A stretch of DNA of 64,000 nt, taken from NCBI RefSeq assembly GCF_000321225.1, contig NW_004450397.1:659653-723652 (forward strand), written 5' to 3'. The position numbers and the translations under genes were made by a program. How positions within the stretch are numbered: position 1 is the stretch's first letter; every line of letters begins with the position of its first letter. The notes beneath the pieces are model-generated. The model was not told the DNA's origin, did not search any database, and saw only the letters and a list, made by a program, of their open reading frames with translations. Below, piece after piece: positions 11,360-23,540 of the stretch. This stretch comes from Odobenus rosmarus divergens (lineage: Eukaryota; Chordata; Mammalia; Carnivora; Odobenidae).

Positions 11360-11760
11360 TTAATTGAGCCGTTATTATATATCAGACATGGTTCTATACG
11401 CTCGTGAAACCACAGGGAACAAAACAATCTCTGTGTTCATGGAATTTATATTCTAGACAGGAAAGTAAATAAATAAACAAGATAATTACAAATTAGAACT
11501 AATCATGATGCCAGAGACAACAGGATAAGGAGATAATGGGTACTATGTTAAATAAAGTGTGCAGGTAGGCTATTCTGAAAAAGTAACATTTAGCAGAGAC
11601 CAGAACGAAATGAGCTCTGGAGCTATGAGAATATCTTTGGGTAAAGTATTCCAAACTGAGGCAATAGCAAGGGCAAAGGCCCTGAGTCACTAGCCAGGAA
11701 AAGAGAAAGGTCAGCGTGAAGGGACAGTAAACCAGAGGAAAGGTGGTAGGAAGTCACAGT
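11360..11760 (-). mobile_element. L2 LINE 3' part, antisense
   Basis: On the plus strand 'atatcagacatggttctata', 'gaacaaaacaatctctgtgt', 'tcatggaatttatattctag', 'agtattccaaactgaggcaa' and 'agcaagggcaaaggccctga' correspond to antisense L2 (ggcactgttctag, aaaaatccctgccctcatgg, cttacattctag, gcgttccaggcaga, gtgcaaaggccctgag). The 63-residue minus-strand frame 11499-11690 lies in the L2 coding direction but has no intact motif. Confidence 0.65.
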
Positions 11761-12580
11761 CTGTTATTGCTCCCCAAATGTACATCGATTGTGGCTATAG
11801 CTGCCTAAAACAATAGACAGTTTCTTGTCTATAACAACAGCTACCGTGTTAACAGAGGCTTCCGTGAAACATGCACACAGTAAAGTATCTTGCTTTATTG
11901 TCAGGAAATGAGTTTATAAACCACTTGACCTTCAGTAGCGTTGATTTTATTTTATTTTGACTGGCATAAAGGCGAATCACAAGAGCTTCAGAGTTTCCCT
12001 GGGGGGCGGTTGAAAGAAGGTGGGAGGGGGCGTAGGGAAAGAACAATGCTGTTTGCACATGGACAAGCCTGTTTGAAATCTCTTCCAGATAGTCAGAGAG
12101 ATAAAAGAAAAGGACTACAAAGTATTGCGCCAGTACAGTGAAGGTTAAATATGAGCTCCTACTGCCATGATTTATCCACCGAAACAGCTGGGAAACTTCC
12201 GAAATAGTTCATATATCACACGAGGAGAGGAAGTGAGTCTGACTGTATAAACACACCTCAGGGCTGCTACTGTTCCCATTAACTGTCTCAGTAAAGGTCT
12301 GCAAGTAGACAGATTCCTGCTGTAGCTGAACTGATAGAAAAACTGCAGGTACGGATAAAAATTAGAGAAAGGCATGTATGTCAAGAACACTCATGAGAAA
12401 TTTTTCGGAGGAAAAGAGAAAAAGCATTTATATGATTTGACTATTTTAAAATTTGACACTTTGGGATTTTTATACAGTGCACACTTAATATTTTGCTGTT
12501 TAATGCTAAATCCATGGCTTCAGCCAATTATGGAAGATGTTTATTGTTAAGTGTGTGCAGTCTCCAATTGCTATAATAAA
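11761..12580. other. Unannotated sequence
   Basis: A slightly G/C-richer patch at about 11830-12400 without a recognised repeat. Three open frames of 66-72 codons overlap each other on both strands and resemble nothing known. Confidence 0.4.
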
Positions 12581-13098
12581 GCTGACCCTGGAACAAGATA
12601 GGTTTGAACTTGAGGGTCATATAAATTTTTTAATAAATACAGTACAGTACTGTAAATGTATTTTCTCTTCCTTATGATTATCTTTTTTTTTAAGATTTTA
12701 TTTATTTCAGACAGAGGGAGAGAGAGAGAGAGAAAACATGGGTGGGAGGGGCAGAGGGACAAGCAGACTCCCCACTGAGCAGGGAGCTCAACGCCAACTC
12801 TGGGCTCGATCCCAGGACCCTGGGATCATAACCTGAGCCGAAAGCAGATGCTTAACCGATTGAGCCACCCAGGCGCCCCTCCTTATGATTTTCCTAGTAA
12901 CATTTTCTTTTAGCTTACTATATTATAAGAATATAGTATATAATATATATAACATGTAAGATATGTATTAATCAACAGTTTTGTTATTGGTAAGGCTTCC
13001 AGTCAACAGTAGGCTATTAGGTGAAGTTTTAGGGGAGTCAAAGTTATAAGCAGATTTTTGACTTTGCCCTAACCCCTGCTTTGTTCAAAGGTCAGCTG
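12581..13098. mobile_element. Tigger2 (MER8-like) DNA transposon, split by a SINE
   Basis: Left end 'gctgaccctggaacaagata' and right end 'gttcaaaggtcagctg' pair as the Tigger2-type inverted repeats (cagttgacccttgaacaacg in intact copies). Internal 'aatacagtacagtactgtaa', 'ggtaaggcttccagtcaaca' and 'gtaggctattaggtgaagtt' match the known non-autonomous derivative. A TA follows the right end, as expected for Tc1/mariner-type insertion. The element has no transposase and is interrupted by the SINE at 12680-12879. Confidence 0.8.
12680..12879 (-). mobile_element. SINEC copy nested in Tigger2
   Basis: Minus-strand SINE with head 'ggggcgcctgggtggctcaa' and T-rich tail on the plus strand. The 11-bp target duplication tccttatgatt at 12669-12679 and 12880-12890 is perfect and lies inside the Tigger2 consensus phrase 'cttccttatgatt', so the insertion order is certain. 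Confidence 0.95.
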
Positions 13099-13669
13099 TA
13101 TGTCTAATGAGTGTTTTGAGAATTTTCCTTAAATTGTTCTTATAATCCATAGTCATGAGGACTGACACATACAATTTAAATTAATAAAGATTTCAGAACA
13201 AGGTCAAACTTCCAAGGACCAACTTTATATGAAATGGCACCAATCAACCAATATTTGCTTGCACTTATTTTCAGTTTAAAATACAAAAGCATGGCACTCT
13301 TAAAAGCCTTACGATACTTAGGGAACTCTTACCTATTATAAATTATTCCTCTTGGAAGATACATGTTAGACAATCAACTTGATTAAAGGAGGATCAAAAA
13401 GCCACATTTTGGGGTACATTCCAGTTAATCTTTGCACAGGGACGATTTTATCTTCTAAAGCCATACTTTCTTGAGTCCTGTCCTAAATCTACTTTTGGTC
13501 ACAAACAGCAACAGCTGGGGAGTGTGAACTGCTCTCCCAGTGGCATCTCATTCCTAGAGGAGAAAGGTTAAAGATGCCTGTGTGTCATAGGAATAAGGAT
13601 ATTAATATATTGTTTCTGTTTAGTTGAATTATGTTACTCGCTCAAAACTTTAAATCAAAGTTGTTCCAT
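13099..13669. other. Unannotated sequence
   Basis: No family recognised. A/T-rich, no open frame of note. Confidence 0.4.
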
Positions 13670-13680
13670 AAGAACATCTT

Positions 13681-13859
13681 TTTTTTTTTTAAAGATTTTA
13701 TTTATTTGAGAGAGAGCACATGAGAGGGGGGAGGGTCAGAGGGAGAAGCAGACTCCCTGCTGAGCAGGGAGCCCGACACGGGACTCGATTCCAGGACTCC
13801 AGGATCATGACCTGAGCCGAAGGCAGCCACTCAACCAACTGAGCCACCCAGGCACCCAG
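13681..13859 (-). mobile_element. SINEC copy
   Basis: Minus-strand SINE with head 'tgggtgcctgggtggctcag' (plus strand ctgagccacccaggcaccca) and the short 'gagagagcacatgagagggg' tail type. Target duplication aagaacatctt at 13670-13680 and 13860-13870. Confidence 0.94.
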
Positions 13860-13870
13860 AAGAACATCTT

Positions 13871-15439
13871 TTTAAAATTTAAAAAAAGATATATTAGCAT
13901 CCATATACCAACCGTTCTTTCATTAAGAAGAGCATTTTCTTTCAAAAGATTCACAAATACCTGTATAATACTGTAAAATATATGTAGTCATATATTTCAC
14001 ATATGTATACAATAAAATATTAGAAACACATATTTCATGAAGATTCTAATCAATTTTTGTTGTTGTTCCTAGGTTACCAAAAGATCACAATAAATTATTT
14101 AAAAAAAGGATGACTTGGGTAAGACTTTTTAATGAACTTCATTTTACCACTCTTTTAGTTAAATATCAATTTTTTCATTTTCAAATGCAGATTTTTCTTT
14201 CCTAAGAAGCTCAGCAAATGAATTAAAATATACTTTTTATTACTCTAAAAGTTTTTTCATAAATCCATATTATAATTTATCTGCTTCTCTTCATGGATCT
14301 AAGACAATGTCTGTGTACATTTTGTTTTTCTTTAATAAGTAAATTATACATTCTCATTGATAAGCTTAAATGTCATCACAAACTGTTTTATAGAATTGCC
14401 CTTTCTATAAGATACTGTTGACCACCAACTCTATCTTGAAAATCAAACTTTTTTCACAACAAAAATGCTTTCCTGGCTCTCTTCATATTTCTCTGTTCTC
14501 TCTTCAATCTTACTTTCCGGATGATCATTCTTGCCCCTTAAATGCCACTATTCTCCAGGATTTTGTCCTAAATTACCTTCTTTTCCTTCCCCCTGAGTGA
14601 TCTTACCAATTCTAGCCCCCAGTCTATTCTACTAACTGCCAAGTCTACAGCTGCAGGTCTCATATCTAAGCTCAATAATGTATTCTTGCCCCAAGCCAAA
14701 TTAATTCTGTACCTCTGTTTCAGTCTGTTCTTTCTCCTGTATTACACAGCTTTATCGACAAATCCTGTGTCTCTTTGGATGGCCAATTCACAAACTAGGT
14801 GATCATCTTCATCCGCTTCCACATTAATGTCACACACTTCCCACTCTTCACACACCTCCTTCTAACTTGTCACAATGCTCTTTTGATTCTCTTTCTCATA
14901 GATCCTTTGTATACATTTCTTCCTTTCTGTCTTGACCACTTTGCTCCTAATTCAAGGTCTTCTTTCTCTTTCTGATCCATTGCACTGTTTTTTTCTTTCC
15001 TTTTTTTGGTCTGTTTCTGACATCCATTATGTAAATGTAATCATATTATTTCCTAGAGAGGACACCTAATTCCTTGGCCTCATGATTCCACATGGAGGCC
15101 TCCAAGCAAGAGTTAAATTCTTGTTCCCTTCCTGGAAAGGGTAACTTACTGATTAGTAGTTTGGAAAGAAAAAAAAGAAAGAAAACTCATACGGGCTCTT
15201 CCTCTTTCTCTCTGAAGTTGCCCTTTATTTTGTATTTGAAGTTTCTCCATATAGTATTTGAGGTTTATTTCTGAAAGAAGAGGCCTGATCTTTTAGTAAG
15301 GGAGTAAGAGCAATTCTGGGGTGAAGTGTTAGGAAGTCAGTCTGTCTACATATTAAATCAAGTTATAATTTTGATCTCCATTCTGTGTACATCTTTCCCT
15401 TGGCTCTAAACTTGGGTAGGGGAAAAGGAATATTATAAA
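13871..15439. other. Mostly unannotated, possible decayed L2
   Basis: Pyrimidine-rich text at about 14480-15000 (ccagtctattctactaact, ctcatagatcctttgta) has the flavour of sense-strand L2 but no stretch I can align confidently by eye. Two 60-codon open frames (14418-14600, 15092-15274) carry no known motif. Confidence 0.35.
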
Positions 15440-15900
15440 CAGGACCTCCAAATTCCCACCATCACTCTCTTGTTGAAAAAATCTTTAAATTGTTCCTGTT
15501 GACTAAGTTACAAAATCATTAGTATGGCATACAAAGTCCTTCCTAATTTGGTCCAAATCTACTTTTTCTAGGTTCATCTCTTGCCATTCTACTGAAATCA
15601 TCCAAAACTACAGTTATATCAAATCAGTCAAACATTTCTAAAGACAAATGCATCTGTTGTTTCTCTGCTAGGAATGCCCGTTCCATTTTCTCCATCTGGA
15701 TAGTTCTCCCTCTTTCTTCAAGAGCCAGTGTAAAGGTCACCATATTGTGTGTAAAGCCTTTCTCTAATGTCATAGACAGAATTATTCACTCTCTCTCCTT
15801 CAATTTTAGAAACAATGTCTTCTCACCTTAATAACTTATCACCAGTAGTTAGGAGAGTGCTTGGCAAATAATAAGGCAATAAGTGTAGAATGAATGAAGC
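15440..15900 (+). mobile_element. L2 LINE 3' end, sense
   Basis: 'gtatggcatacaaagtcctt' with 'cctaatttggtccaaatcta' (consensus-like atggcctacaaggccctacatgatctggcc), 'taggaatgcccgttccattt', 'tcaagagccagtgtaaaggt' and the end 'gagtgcttggcaaataataa' with 'tagaatgaatga' are the successive marks of an L2 3' end. Diverged and non-coding. Confidence 0.7.
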
Positions 15901-16126
15901 TCACTTCATTCCAGTGATTAAAAAATTGACACATAGCCTAGGTCTATGCAATACCAAAGAGCTTATTGATGCAGCTAAAGTCTTCTCTCTCTCTCTTTCT
16001 GTGTATGTATGTATGTGTTTTGAGGGTGTTTTGAGGGTAGTTATGGTTATAAAAAATTATCTGACTTCTTATTACCATGAACTGTATTTTCTAACAATAG
16101 TATGAAGGCAAGAATAGAGAATCCAA

Positions 16127-16260
16127 GGGTGCCTGGGTGGCTCAGGACATGATCCCAGTGTCCTGGGATCCAGCCCTGCATGGGCTGCCTGCCAGCCCGG
16201 AGCCTGCTTCTCCTTCTCCCTTCACCATTCCCCCTGCTTGTGCTCTCTTACTCAATTTCT
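16127..16260 (+). mobile_element. SINEC copy, internally deleted
   Basis: The head 'gggtgcctgggtggctcag' jumps directly to 'gacatgatcccagtgtcctg', losing the ttaagcgtctgccttcggct segment. The body 'ctgcttctccttctccct' and 'ccccctgcttgtgctctc' follow, but the AAATAAA tail is absent. An old, truncated copy without visible target duplication. Confidence 0.85.
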
Positions 16261-16369
16261 GGTTTAAGTAACCTTAATAATTTATTCCCTTCTCTTAAGA
16301 TGATATGTATAAGGTAAGTATTAACTACCATATGATAGGAAATAGATTATTTGGTTACCAAATAATAGG

Positions 16370-17050
16370 AATATTTTCTGAGAAATAGAATATATCCAAA
16401 GGAAACAAAATCACTATCTGCAGCCCCATGCTTACTGCAGAATTATTTACAATAGCCAAGACATGGAAACAACCTAAGTGTCCAGCGACAGATATAAAGA
16501 AAATGTGAGATATGCATATACACACATACACACGCACACTGGAATATTATCCAGCCACAAAAAGGAAGGAAATCCTCCCATTTGTCAAAACATGAATGGA
16601 TCTTGAGGGCATTATACGAAGTGAAATGAATTAGAGGAAGACAAATACTGTATGACCTCACTTAAATATGAAAAAAAAAAAACAAAACTCAGAGACAGAG
16701 AACAGATTGGTGGTTGCCAGAGGCAGGGAGTGGGGGATGAAGGAAATGGATGAAGGTAGTCAAAGTTACAAATTTCCAATCATAAGATAAATAAATTCTG
16801 GCTAGATAATATACAGCAGGTTGACTACAGTTAGCAATAGTATATTTTATACCGGAAATTTACTAAGAGAGTAAATCTTAAAAGCTCTCATCACATGAAA
16901 AAAATAAATAAATGTGAAGTGATGGAGGTTCATTAAACTTACTGCGGTGATAAATCCACAATGCATACATATATCAAATAATGATGTTGTACACCTTAAA
17001 TGAATACAATGTTATATGTCAATTTATATCTCAGTAAAGCTAGAAAAAAT
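16370..17050 (+). mobile_element. L1MA/MB-type LINE 3' end, sense
   Basis: 'ttacaatagccaagacatgg', 'aaacaacctaagtgtccagc', 'actggaatattatccagcca', 'tgaatggatcttgagggcat', 'gacaaatactgtatgacctc', 'gttgactacagttagcaata', 'gatgttgtacaccttaaatg' and 'atgtcaatttatatctcagt' run in L1 order from the end of ORF2 through the 3' UTR to an A-rich tail. A (CA)-rich stretch sits at about 16517-16540. All frames are broken. Confidence 0.85.
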
Positions 17051-17151
17051 TAAAGAGGTAGGTATTAAAAACCCCGGACTCAAATATTCCTGCACTATGT
17101 AGATGAAAACAAAATGTGCATCATGAAATTCATCTTGAAGATAAAGTGGGA

Positions 17152-17268
17152 GGGGTGTCTGGGTGGCTCATTTGGTTAGGCATCTGACTCTTGATTTTAG
17201 TTCAGGTCATGATCTCAGGGTTGTGAGATTGAGCCCGGCATGGGACTCTGTGCTGAGCATGGATACTG
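17152..17268 (+). mobile_element. SINEC 5' half, older subtype
   Basis: 'ggggtgtctgggtggctcat', 'ggcatctgactcttgatttt', 'aggtcatgatctcagggttg' and 'tgagattgagcccggcatgg' are tRNA-like head and body. It breaks off after 'tgtgctgagcatgg' with no CT-rich body or AAATAAA tail. The 'gactcttgatttt' form is an ancestral carnivore SINE type. Confidence 0.85.
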
Positions 17269-17518
17269 AAATTTAACCTTTCATTTTGGTCACTATTATT
17301 CATTGTTATTGATAATTGAAGATTTGAAGATAGGAACAGGTGTTTGTTTGTTAGTTTTATGCTGCAATGCCTCCTCCCTTGCTAAAACAAGCCAATAATT
17401 TAAAAAAAAACACATACAATCAATCCTTTCAATTAGGACAAATTATACTATAGATAACGGGATTGTAAACTCAATCTGATTTTTCCACAGAAATCCTATT
17501 GTAAGAAAGTTAAGTTTC

Positions 17519-17715
17519 TTTTTTTTAAAGATTTATTTTAGAGAGAGAGAGAGAGCAGGAAGAGGGGAGGGGAGCAGAGAGAGAGAATCCTCAAGCAGAC
17601 TCCCCACCGAGCATGGAGCCAGATGCAGGGCTGGATCCCAGGGTCCTAGGATCATGACCTGAGCTGAAATCAAGAGCCCACTGCTTTTTAAAGGACTGAG
17701 CCACCCAGGTGCCCC
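17519..17715 (-). mobile_element. SINEC copy, diverged
   Basis: Minus-strand element with plus-strand tail 'tttaaagatttattttagag' and head 'ggctcagtcctttaaaaagc'. Diverged 15-bp flanks agaaagttaagtttc / agaaagtgagctttc at 17504-17518 and 17716-17730 (13 of 15 identical). The head carries an insertion-like 'tgctttttaaagg'. Confidence 0.9.
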
Positions 17716-17730
17716 AGAAAGTGAGCTTTC

Positions 17731-19684
17731 TGAACCAAGATTTGAGTCTCACCTTTTTATAAAAATTATCAGAAATTCCACAATTAATCAAATATAAAAT
17801 AATGATCCTTTATAGTATAGTACTTCTTAAATTACATTCAAATTAATGAAAAATTAACTGAAAATATATTTGGTAAGACATAAAATCATTTGCTATAGTA
17901 TTCCTACATTGTTTAAAACAAATAAAAACTAAAGACAGGAAAATCTCATGCAGAAACCTGCTTTACCATCATTGAGGAAATTTTGAAGGAGATACAGGGC
18001 TACTTGATGACATTTTCAGGAGTAAAATTTTTGTTCTTATTTTCTTTTCTAATTTAAACATCCCTGGGGCATGCATAGTCCAATATATTGAGAGCTTTTT
18101 TGGTTTTTTGTATGTAATGTGCTAAGTATTGCGAGTGCTCAAACAAACAAAAAGAGCAAAGAGCAGGTGACAGTTCTTAGATTTAAAAACAGCATGTTCT
18201 AAAATTAGTAAGAGAGGGAAAAAAAACAAGGACAGAAAAAAAGGACAGGGTAGACAGATTCTAGGAGAAAAGAATAACAATGAAATATACTCACATAGAA
18301 GTCGAAAAGATTACCATGGGCTGATGGGATTGGGAATTAGAGATCAAGTTGCTGGCCCTTGGGCTGCATTTGTGCCCAGACTCATTTCCTCAAAAGTGAA
18401 TGATGACCTACGTTAGTTTGTGAGCTGCCGTTTACAAGTGCTAATATGGCTGTAAGTGAAAATTATTTTAAGTCGAGTTGGTATAAATCAAAGATGATAG
18501 ATGTCTGAGCTGGAAAGCTCCTCTCTGTGGAAAATGCACCAATTATAAACAAACATTCTGATGAAATATTTCATTAGGTCGATCCAGTTGCATTATAGAG
18601 AATGGTCTCCTAAATCTGCATGCATTTCTCAAAATATTTGTTTTTCCTGAATTGAGCAAACACTTTATAATGTGATGCTGTTGGCATAAATGTGGTGGGA
18701 AAGCAAATGACAGGTAATGAGAAATAAATCTCACTGAATGGTACCTAGAAAACTGGCTCATTGGGATAAAAATTATTTTATGTATACTCCTGTAAAATTT
18801 TATATCTAAAAAATGGTAGTATAAAGGCATGCAGCTTCCTTTGAAAGAGAATGGTGGTGATAACCACCAGCACACAAAAAGTATTGGTTTTGCTGATCAA
18901 AAAATTTCCTGTTTGGTTCCGAAATGTAACATCTGCCTCTGATATAATGGACCGATAACTGAACCATATAGTGTATCATACACTGCTGTTTTATTTATTC
19001 TTGCCCAACTGTGAAGATAAACTTCACTAAATACATGTGATATCCTGTCAATTCAGGATAAGCATATTTTTCCTTGGACAGATGGCTGGTGAGTGAAACA
19101 CCTGGATCATCTCGGGGCTGCAAAATTATAATCATAATGGATAGAGGATCTCAGAAATAAGTCCACTTAGACTGAAAACATTCTCCTCAAGAAGTTTCAG
19201 GGGCAATAACACCTATCCCTTTCCAGCTCAGCTATAATCTAACGACCATCTCATTTGCCTTTAAAACCATTATATTCCACATGACAGGTTTATATTTATA
19301 GATCATTCCATCAGATTTATTACTCTCTGTCTAAAACCTTATTAGTCCAAAACAAAACATTATGCTGTACATGATATTTGCAATGGGAGATTCCTCTTAA
19401 AACCCAGGATGAACTCCTATCCTCTAGAACATTTTCTCTCATGTCATCAATTCTTTAACTCATGATTAGCGTACTTTCAACTTTCATTTCCTAATACCAC
19501 ACTATTCACTTAGAAACACATATGCCTAATTACATCATCTTCTGCCTTATTTGAAAATTCAACTGTATATTGCCCAAGATTCTTTGACTGTACTCCTAGG
19601 GACATTTAATGCATACTTGCTAACAAGTTTTTATGCCAGCAGAATGATCATGCCCTCTGTAGCAGCACTCTCTATAATAACTTG
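17731..19684. other. Unannotated unique-looking sequence
   Basis: About 2 kb without a recognised repeat. Part of it (18400-18900) has a mixed composition with many ATTA/TAAT words and little simple sequence. A 110-codon minus-strand frame (18543-18875) looks fortuitous: Phe/Ser/His-rich with no known domain. Confidence 0.45.
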
Positions 19685-19900
19685 ATTATACTATTAATAT
19701 TTATTGAGTGTGTTTATTTTATGATCTAGACTCTGTTCTAGGTGCCTCATATATAACAAATCATTTAATTCTCGCAATAACACTATGAGGTCAGAACTGC
19801 TATTTCAACTCTACAATTACATTGAGACCCAGAGTGGCTAACGAACTTGCCCAAAGTCACATAGCCATAAGACAGCAGAGGCAGAATTGGAATATGGGGA
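19685..19900 (-). mobile_element. MIR SINE, antisense
   Basis: On the plus strand 'aatatttattgagtgtgttt', 'tagactctgttctaggtgcc', 'ctcgcaataacactatgagg', 'aacttgcccaaagtcacata' and 'agcagaggcagaattggaat' are the reverse of MIR (tgtgaccttgggcaagtt ... cctcatagggttgttgtgagg). An ancient tRNA-derived mammalian SINE. Confidence 0.85.
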
Positions 19901-20867
19901 GGCTTTCTCCAGATCATTTGTTTTTGACCATACTTCTGAATTGTTATCTTATAACTTGACATGATTTGTGATAAAGTTTAATTTTGGTTTTATATAAATT
20001 TGCCTTTCTATTTTTCAAATGTTTAGCTCTGTCCACATCAAATAGCTGTCACAAATATATTCTTTTCTGTCACGCTGCTGATAGATATTAAATATGAGAT
20101 ATATACTATATATTTATGTGTATATACATATATTACATATATATTTATGATAGGTTGATACATGACACAAAAGATTAAATAACACATGCAAAATGTAGAC
20201 CTCCTTATCAGTTACTCTTGGAAATCTGTAAGTAATCTCTTTTATTAACATCATACTGATTATGAATAATAACACATACTGTTACTACTAATCATACACA
20301 TATGATCACCACCCAGAATTTCAACTTATCCTACACAGTTCTCCATTCATTCAGCAGAAATCTGCCTTTGCTCCAATGTGCAGCAGTTATGTTTCATGAC
20401 GGACAATTATCTCATAATGAAAAACAAGTCACAATTAATAAAAATCAAAACTAATACCTGCTACATTCATTTAATGACTTAATGAACTAGGAGAGAGTTT
20501 TATGAAAAGACCTATAAAAGCAAGAGACTCAATTTCCAATTAGAATCAACATTCACAAGTCTTCAGGCTCCTAAGAGAAAGGAGAAATCTATTCAGCTCT
20601 TTCTTCTTCAAATTTCCCTCTACCTGTAAAGAGGCATTAACTTTCAAAGAAAATCATGTTTAGCACATCTGTTCCCTCGATGTGGGTTAGAAATATCTTT
20701 GTGAGACAACTATTATGCTATGAAAAACACTGCAAGTATAAGATGAGCAATTACTTATATGGTATCCCTACTACATTTTTATATTTGGCCTATAATTACA
20801 GATTCACATGGAAAACTAAATTAACTTAATAACTAAAACAGTCCTTAAATGAATAGATGTACCATAA
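19901..20867. other. Unannotated sequence with TA-rich tract
   Basis: A TA/TG-rich low-complexity run lies at about 20093-20155 (gagatatatactatatattt and following). No family recognised elsewhere. Confidence 0.45.
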
Positions 20868-21115
20868 CAACAATAATAGTTAACATTCCCCAGGTACTCA
20901 CTACGTGCCAGAAATATTCTATATCCCCAACATCTATTAACTCATTTAATTCCTATAGTAACACTATTAAATCAGCACTATTATTATTCCCATTTTAATG
21001 ATAAGCACAGAGTAAATTAAATAACATAGCCAAAGTCCTACAGTAATTGCTGAGGATGATATTTGAACACAAGTGATACTGCTCCATAGCTTTCATTCTT
21101 GACCACTATTCTAGA
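20868..21115 (-). mobile_element. MIR SINE, antisense
   Basis: On the plus strand 'aacaacaataatagttaaca', 'ggtactcactacgtgccaga', 'taactcatttaattcctata', 'actattattattcccatttt' and 'acatagccaaagtcctacag' align in order with reverse MIR. Near full length and old. Confidence 0.85.
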
Positions 21116-21337
21116 CTGTTTTTTTTGTCCATCCTCTTTATAAACATTCAGTTTTTTTCCAATTTTGCACCATTACAAATAATGAGCTCCACACTTTTTT
21201 GAACGTGTCCTATTATTTTCTTAGGATAAACTTCCTAGAGGTATAAACACTAGAACAAATGCATATACATTCATCTTTGTCAGGTTTGTACGTGAAAAAT
21301 GTGATGTTTCAAACTATTGTTTTAATTTACATTTTTT

Positions 21338-21527
21338 TTAAAGATTTTATTTATTTATTTAACAGAGAGGGACACAGCGAGAGAGGGAACACAAGCAGGC
21401 GGAGTGAGAGAGGGAGAAGCAGGCTTCCCGCGGAGCAGGGAGCCCGATGTGGGGCTTGATCCCAGGACCCTGGGATCATGACCGGAGCCCAAGGCAGATG
21501 CTTAACAACCGAGCCACCCAGGTGCCC
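21338..21527 (-). mobile_element. SINEC copy, young arctoid type
   Basis: Minus-strand SINE with intact 'cccgcggagcagggagcccg', 'acaagcaggcggagtgagag' and tail 'aaagattttatttatttatt' on the plus strand. Flanks taatttacatttttt at about 21323-21337 and 21528-21542. Several retained CpGs suggest recent insertion. One base is missing in the head (cttaacaaccgagccaccca). Confidence 0.94.
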
Positions 21528-21542
21528 TAATTTACATTTTTT

Positions 21543-23189
21543 ATCAGTGAGGTTGAGCATGTTTTCATGAGTGGTGTGCCAGAGCCAACTTTGCACAGGT
21601 TTGAAGTATCTCTTCTCATCTCCACCTTCAGTGACTTTAAGTTGGTAGCCTGGAACTGACCATGCATAGGAGTGTTTACCCCTTGGAAAACAGCATGTGA
21701 TAGAAACAAGGCCTGCTTGATTTTGTTCTGTTTTGGAGAGCCTCTTAAAAGCCCATTTCTATGTACAATGGCCATGGACTATTCCTATTCTTTGCCCAGG
21801 CAAAAGTTCTGCTGTAGTTTTGTTTCTTATTGGTTTGTAAAATGAATATTTTTATCTAGTAAATTATAAAAAGGGGAGAAAAAGTATAGCATAACTCTGG
21901 TAACCATTATTTGAAACACTGGCCATACAACTTAGCCATTTGTTCAGAAATGATCCAGCCAAAATCTAAAGAATGAAACATTATCAGTTTCATTCAGAAT
22001 AGGTACAAAATTCAAATAAATTTTTAGACATATTTGTGTTAAAATAATAATTTATGTTTTTTAAGATGTTTTATAATAAAAATATGTGTACAATATATGC
22101 CCTTTAGAAATGTTATGGTAGAGAAGATGGTAAAAAAAAAAAAGAAGTCCTAAGGTTTTGTTCTAGCACAGAGACCTGAGTTTGTAATTAGGAAAAATAA
22201 ATAAAACACTTAGTTCTTTTTAAAATTTAAAAAAAACACTTTTTAGTTCTTCCTTTAAATACATGTGTACTGAAGATATGAAAGACAAAAGATTGCAGTT
22301 TTATTGTCATAACACTTTAAACTTCAGTAGGTTTTATATCTTAAGGCTAATGTTGCAGTATTAGGAATAGCGGATTGATCTATGGGTAATCTAGGTAACT
22401 TGCTATGTAATTTAACTAGCAGGTAACATCATAGTTGACATGGTTTTCAAATAAGAATGCTATCCTTGAAGATGTATATATCTAGCAAAAACTATTCATT
22501 ACAAAATAAAAGATGAGATATGACTAAATTAGTTGACATAAAACATATCAAACAAAACTAATCTTGAGTTTTTTAAAAGAATTTAATTGGTCTCATCTCT
22601 TCTCATATAGCTGTACTTTCAAGTACACTGAAACACTGTACAAAGAGAGAATTTTTTTTTGCTAGATTTTTAGCTAATTTATAAAAGTACACTATACAAG
22701 ATTTTAAAATTCTATTATATAAAAAATGAAAGGACATTCTTTGAGGACAAAGAAATTAAAATTATTTCAACAGGAAAATCCCCAAAACCAAATGGCCATG
22801 AAATTCATTTATGCATAATTTTACTACTAGTAGTCAAGAACAATCAGAAAATAAGCTACTTTTCTTTTTCCAAAGATGTTTTTACAGATTAACCATAGGA
22901 GAAAGGTCTGTTCTTTTTCATTTTGGATTTATGATTTAAAAACCTGACACTTTTGAAAAATGCTTTATTACTGCTTTCAGCATGCTCTGTTTCTATTCGG
23001 TCTGTTTTCAAAGTCATTAAATCATATTTATGAAGTGACCATACACATCACTAGCAATTTTGATAACTGCTTTTCTCCTGCCTTAGGTCATTAGTGGACT
23101 GAACATTTTAAAATGAAATAAAACATTTTATGCGTCACAGAGTAAGAAATGGACTGAATCAAGGGGCATGGTTCTTGGTGTACTCAGCT
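21543..23189. other. Unannotated sequence
   Basis: About 1.6 kb of A/T-rich DNA. No recognised repeat, RNA gene or credible open frame. Confidence 0.45.
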
Positions 23190-23540
23190 ATTGCCTGGGG
23201 CTTAATCCCATTTCCAGAACTTCTTTTAAATCTCAATCCTTTTCTGAAATGATCTGGTCCTCTTTTCCCCATCAAACCTTAACTTCTAAGACTCAACGAA
23301 AGACCCCATCTTGTTGACTATTTCAAACATCATTAACTATCCCTTCTTACCCCTAACTCCAAATACTCAGAGCTATACCACACACTAATACTTATTCATA
23401 TAAGGTTTTAAATTGGTCACTTATGTTTTAGTTATGCTGGTGCCATCTAATAAATTGTAAATTCCAGTAGGCGAGGATTATGTCTTATATAACTTCTTAA
23501 ATTCTTTGCTCCTTACACCTTCAAGCACACACACTTAACA
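23190..23540 (+). mobile_element. Probable L2-like LINE 3' end
   Basis: 'aaattgtaaattccagtagg' followed by 'cgaggattatgtcttatata' resembles the L2-group motif 'aatgtaagctccatgagggcaggga...tgtct'. The upstream 'gatctggtcctcttttcccc' is compatible. Too diverged to be sure. Confidence 0.4.
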
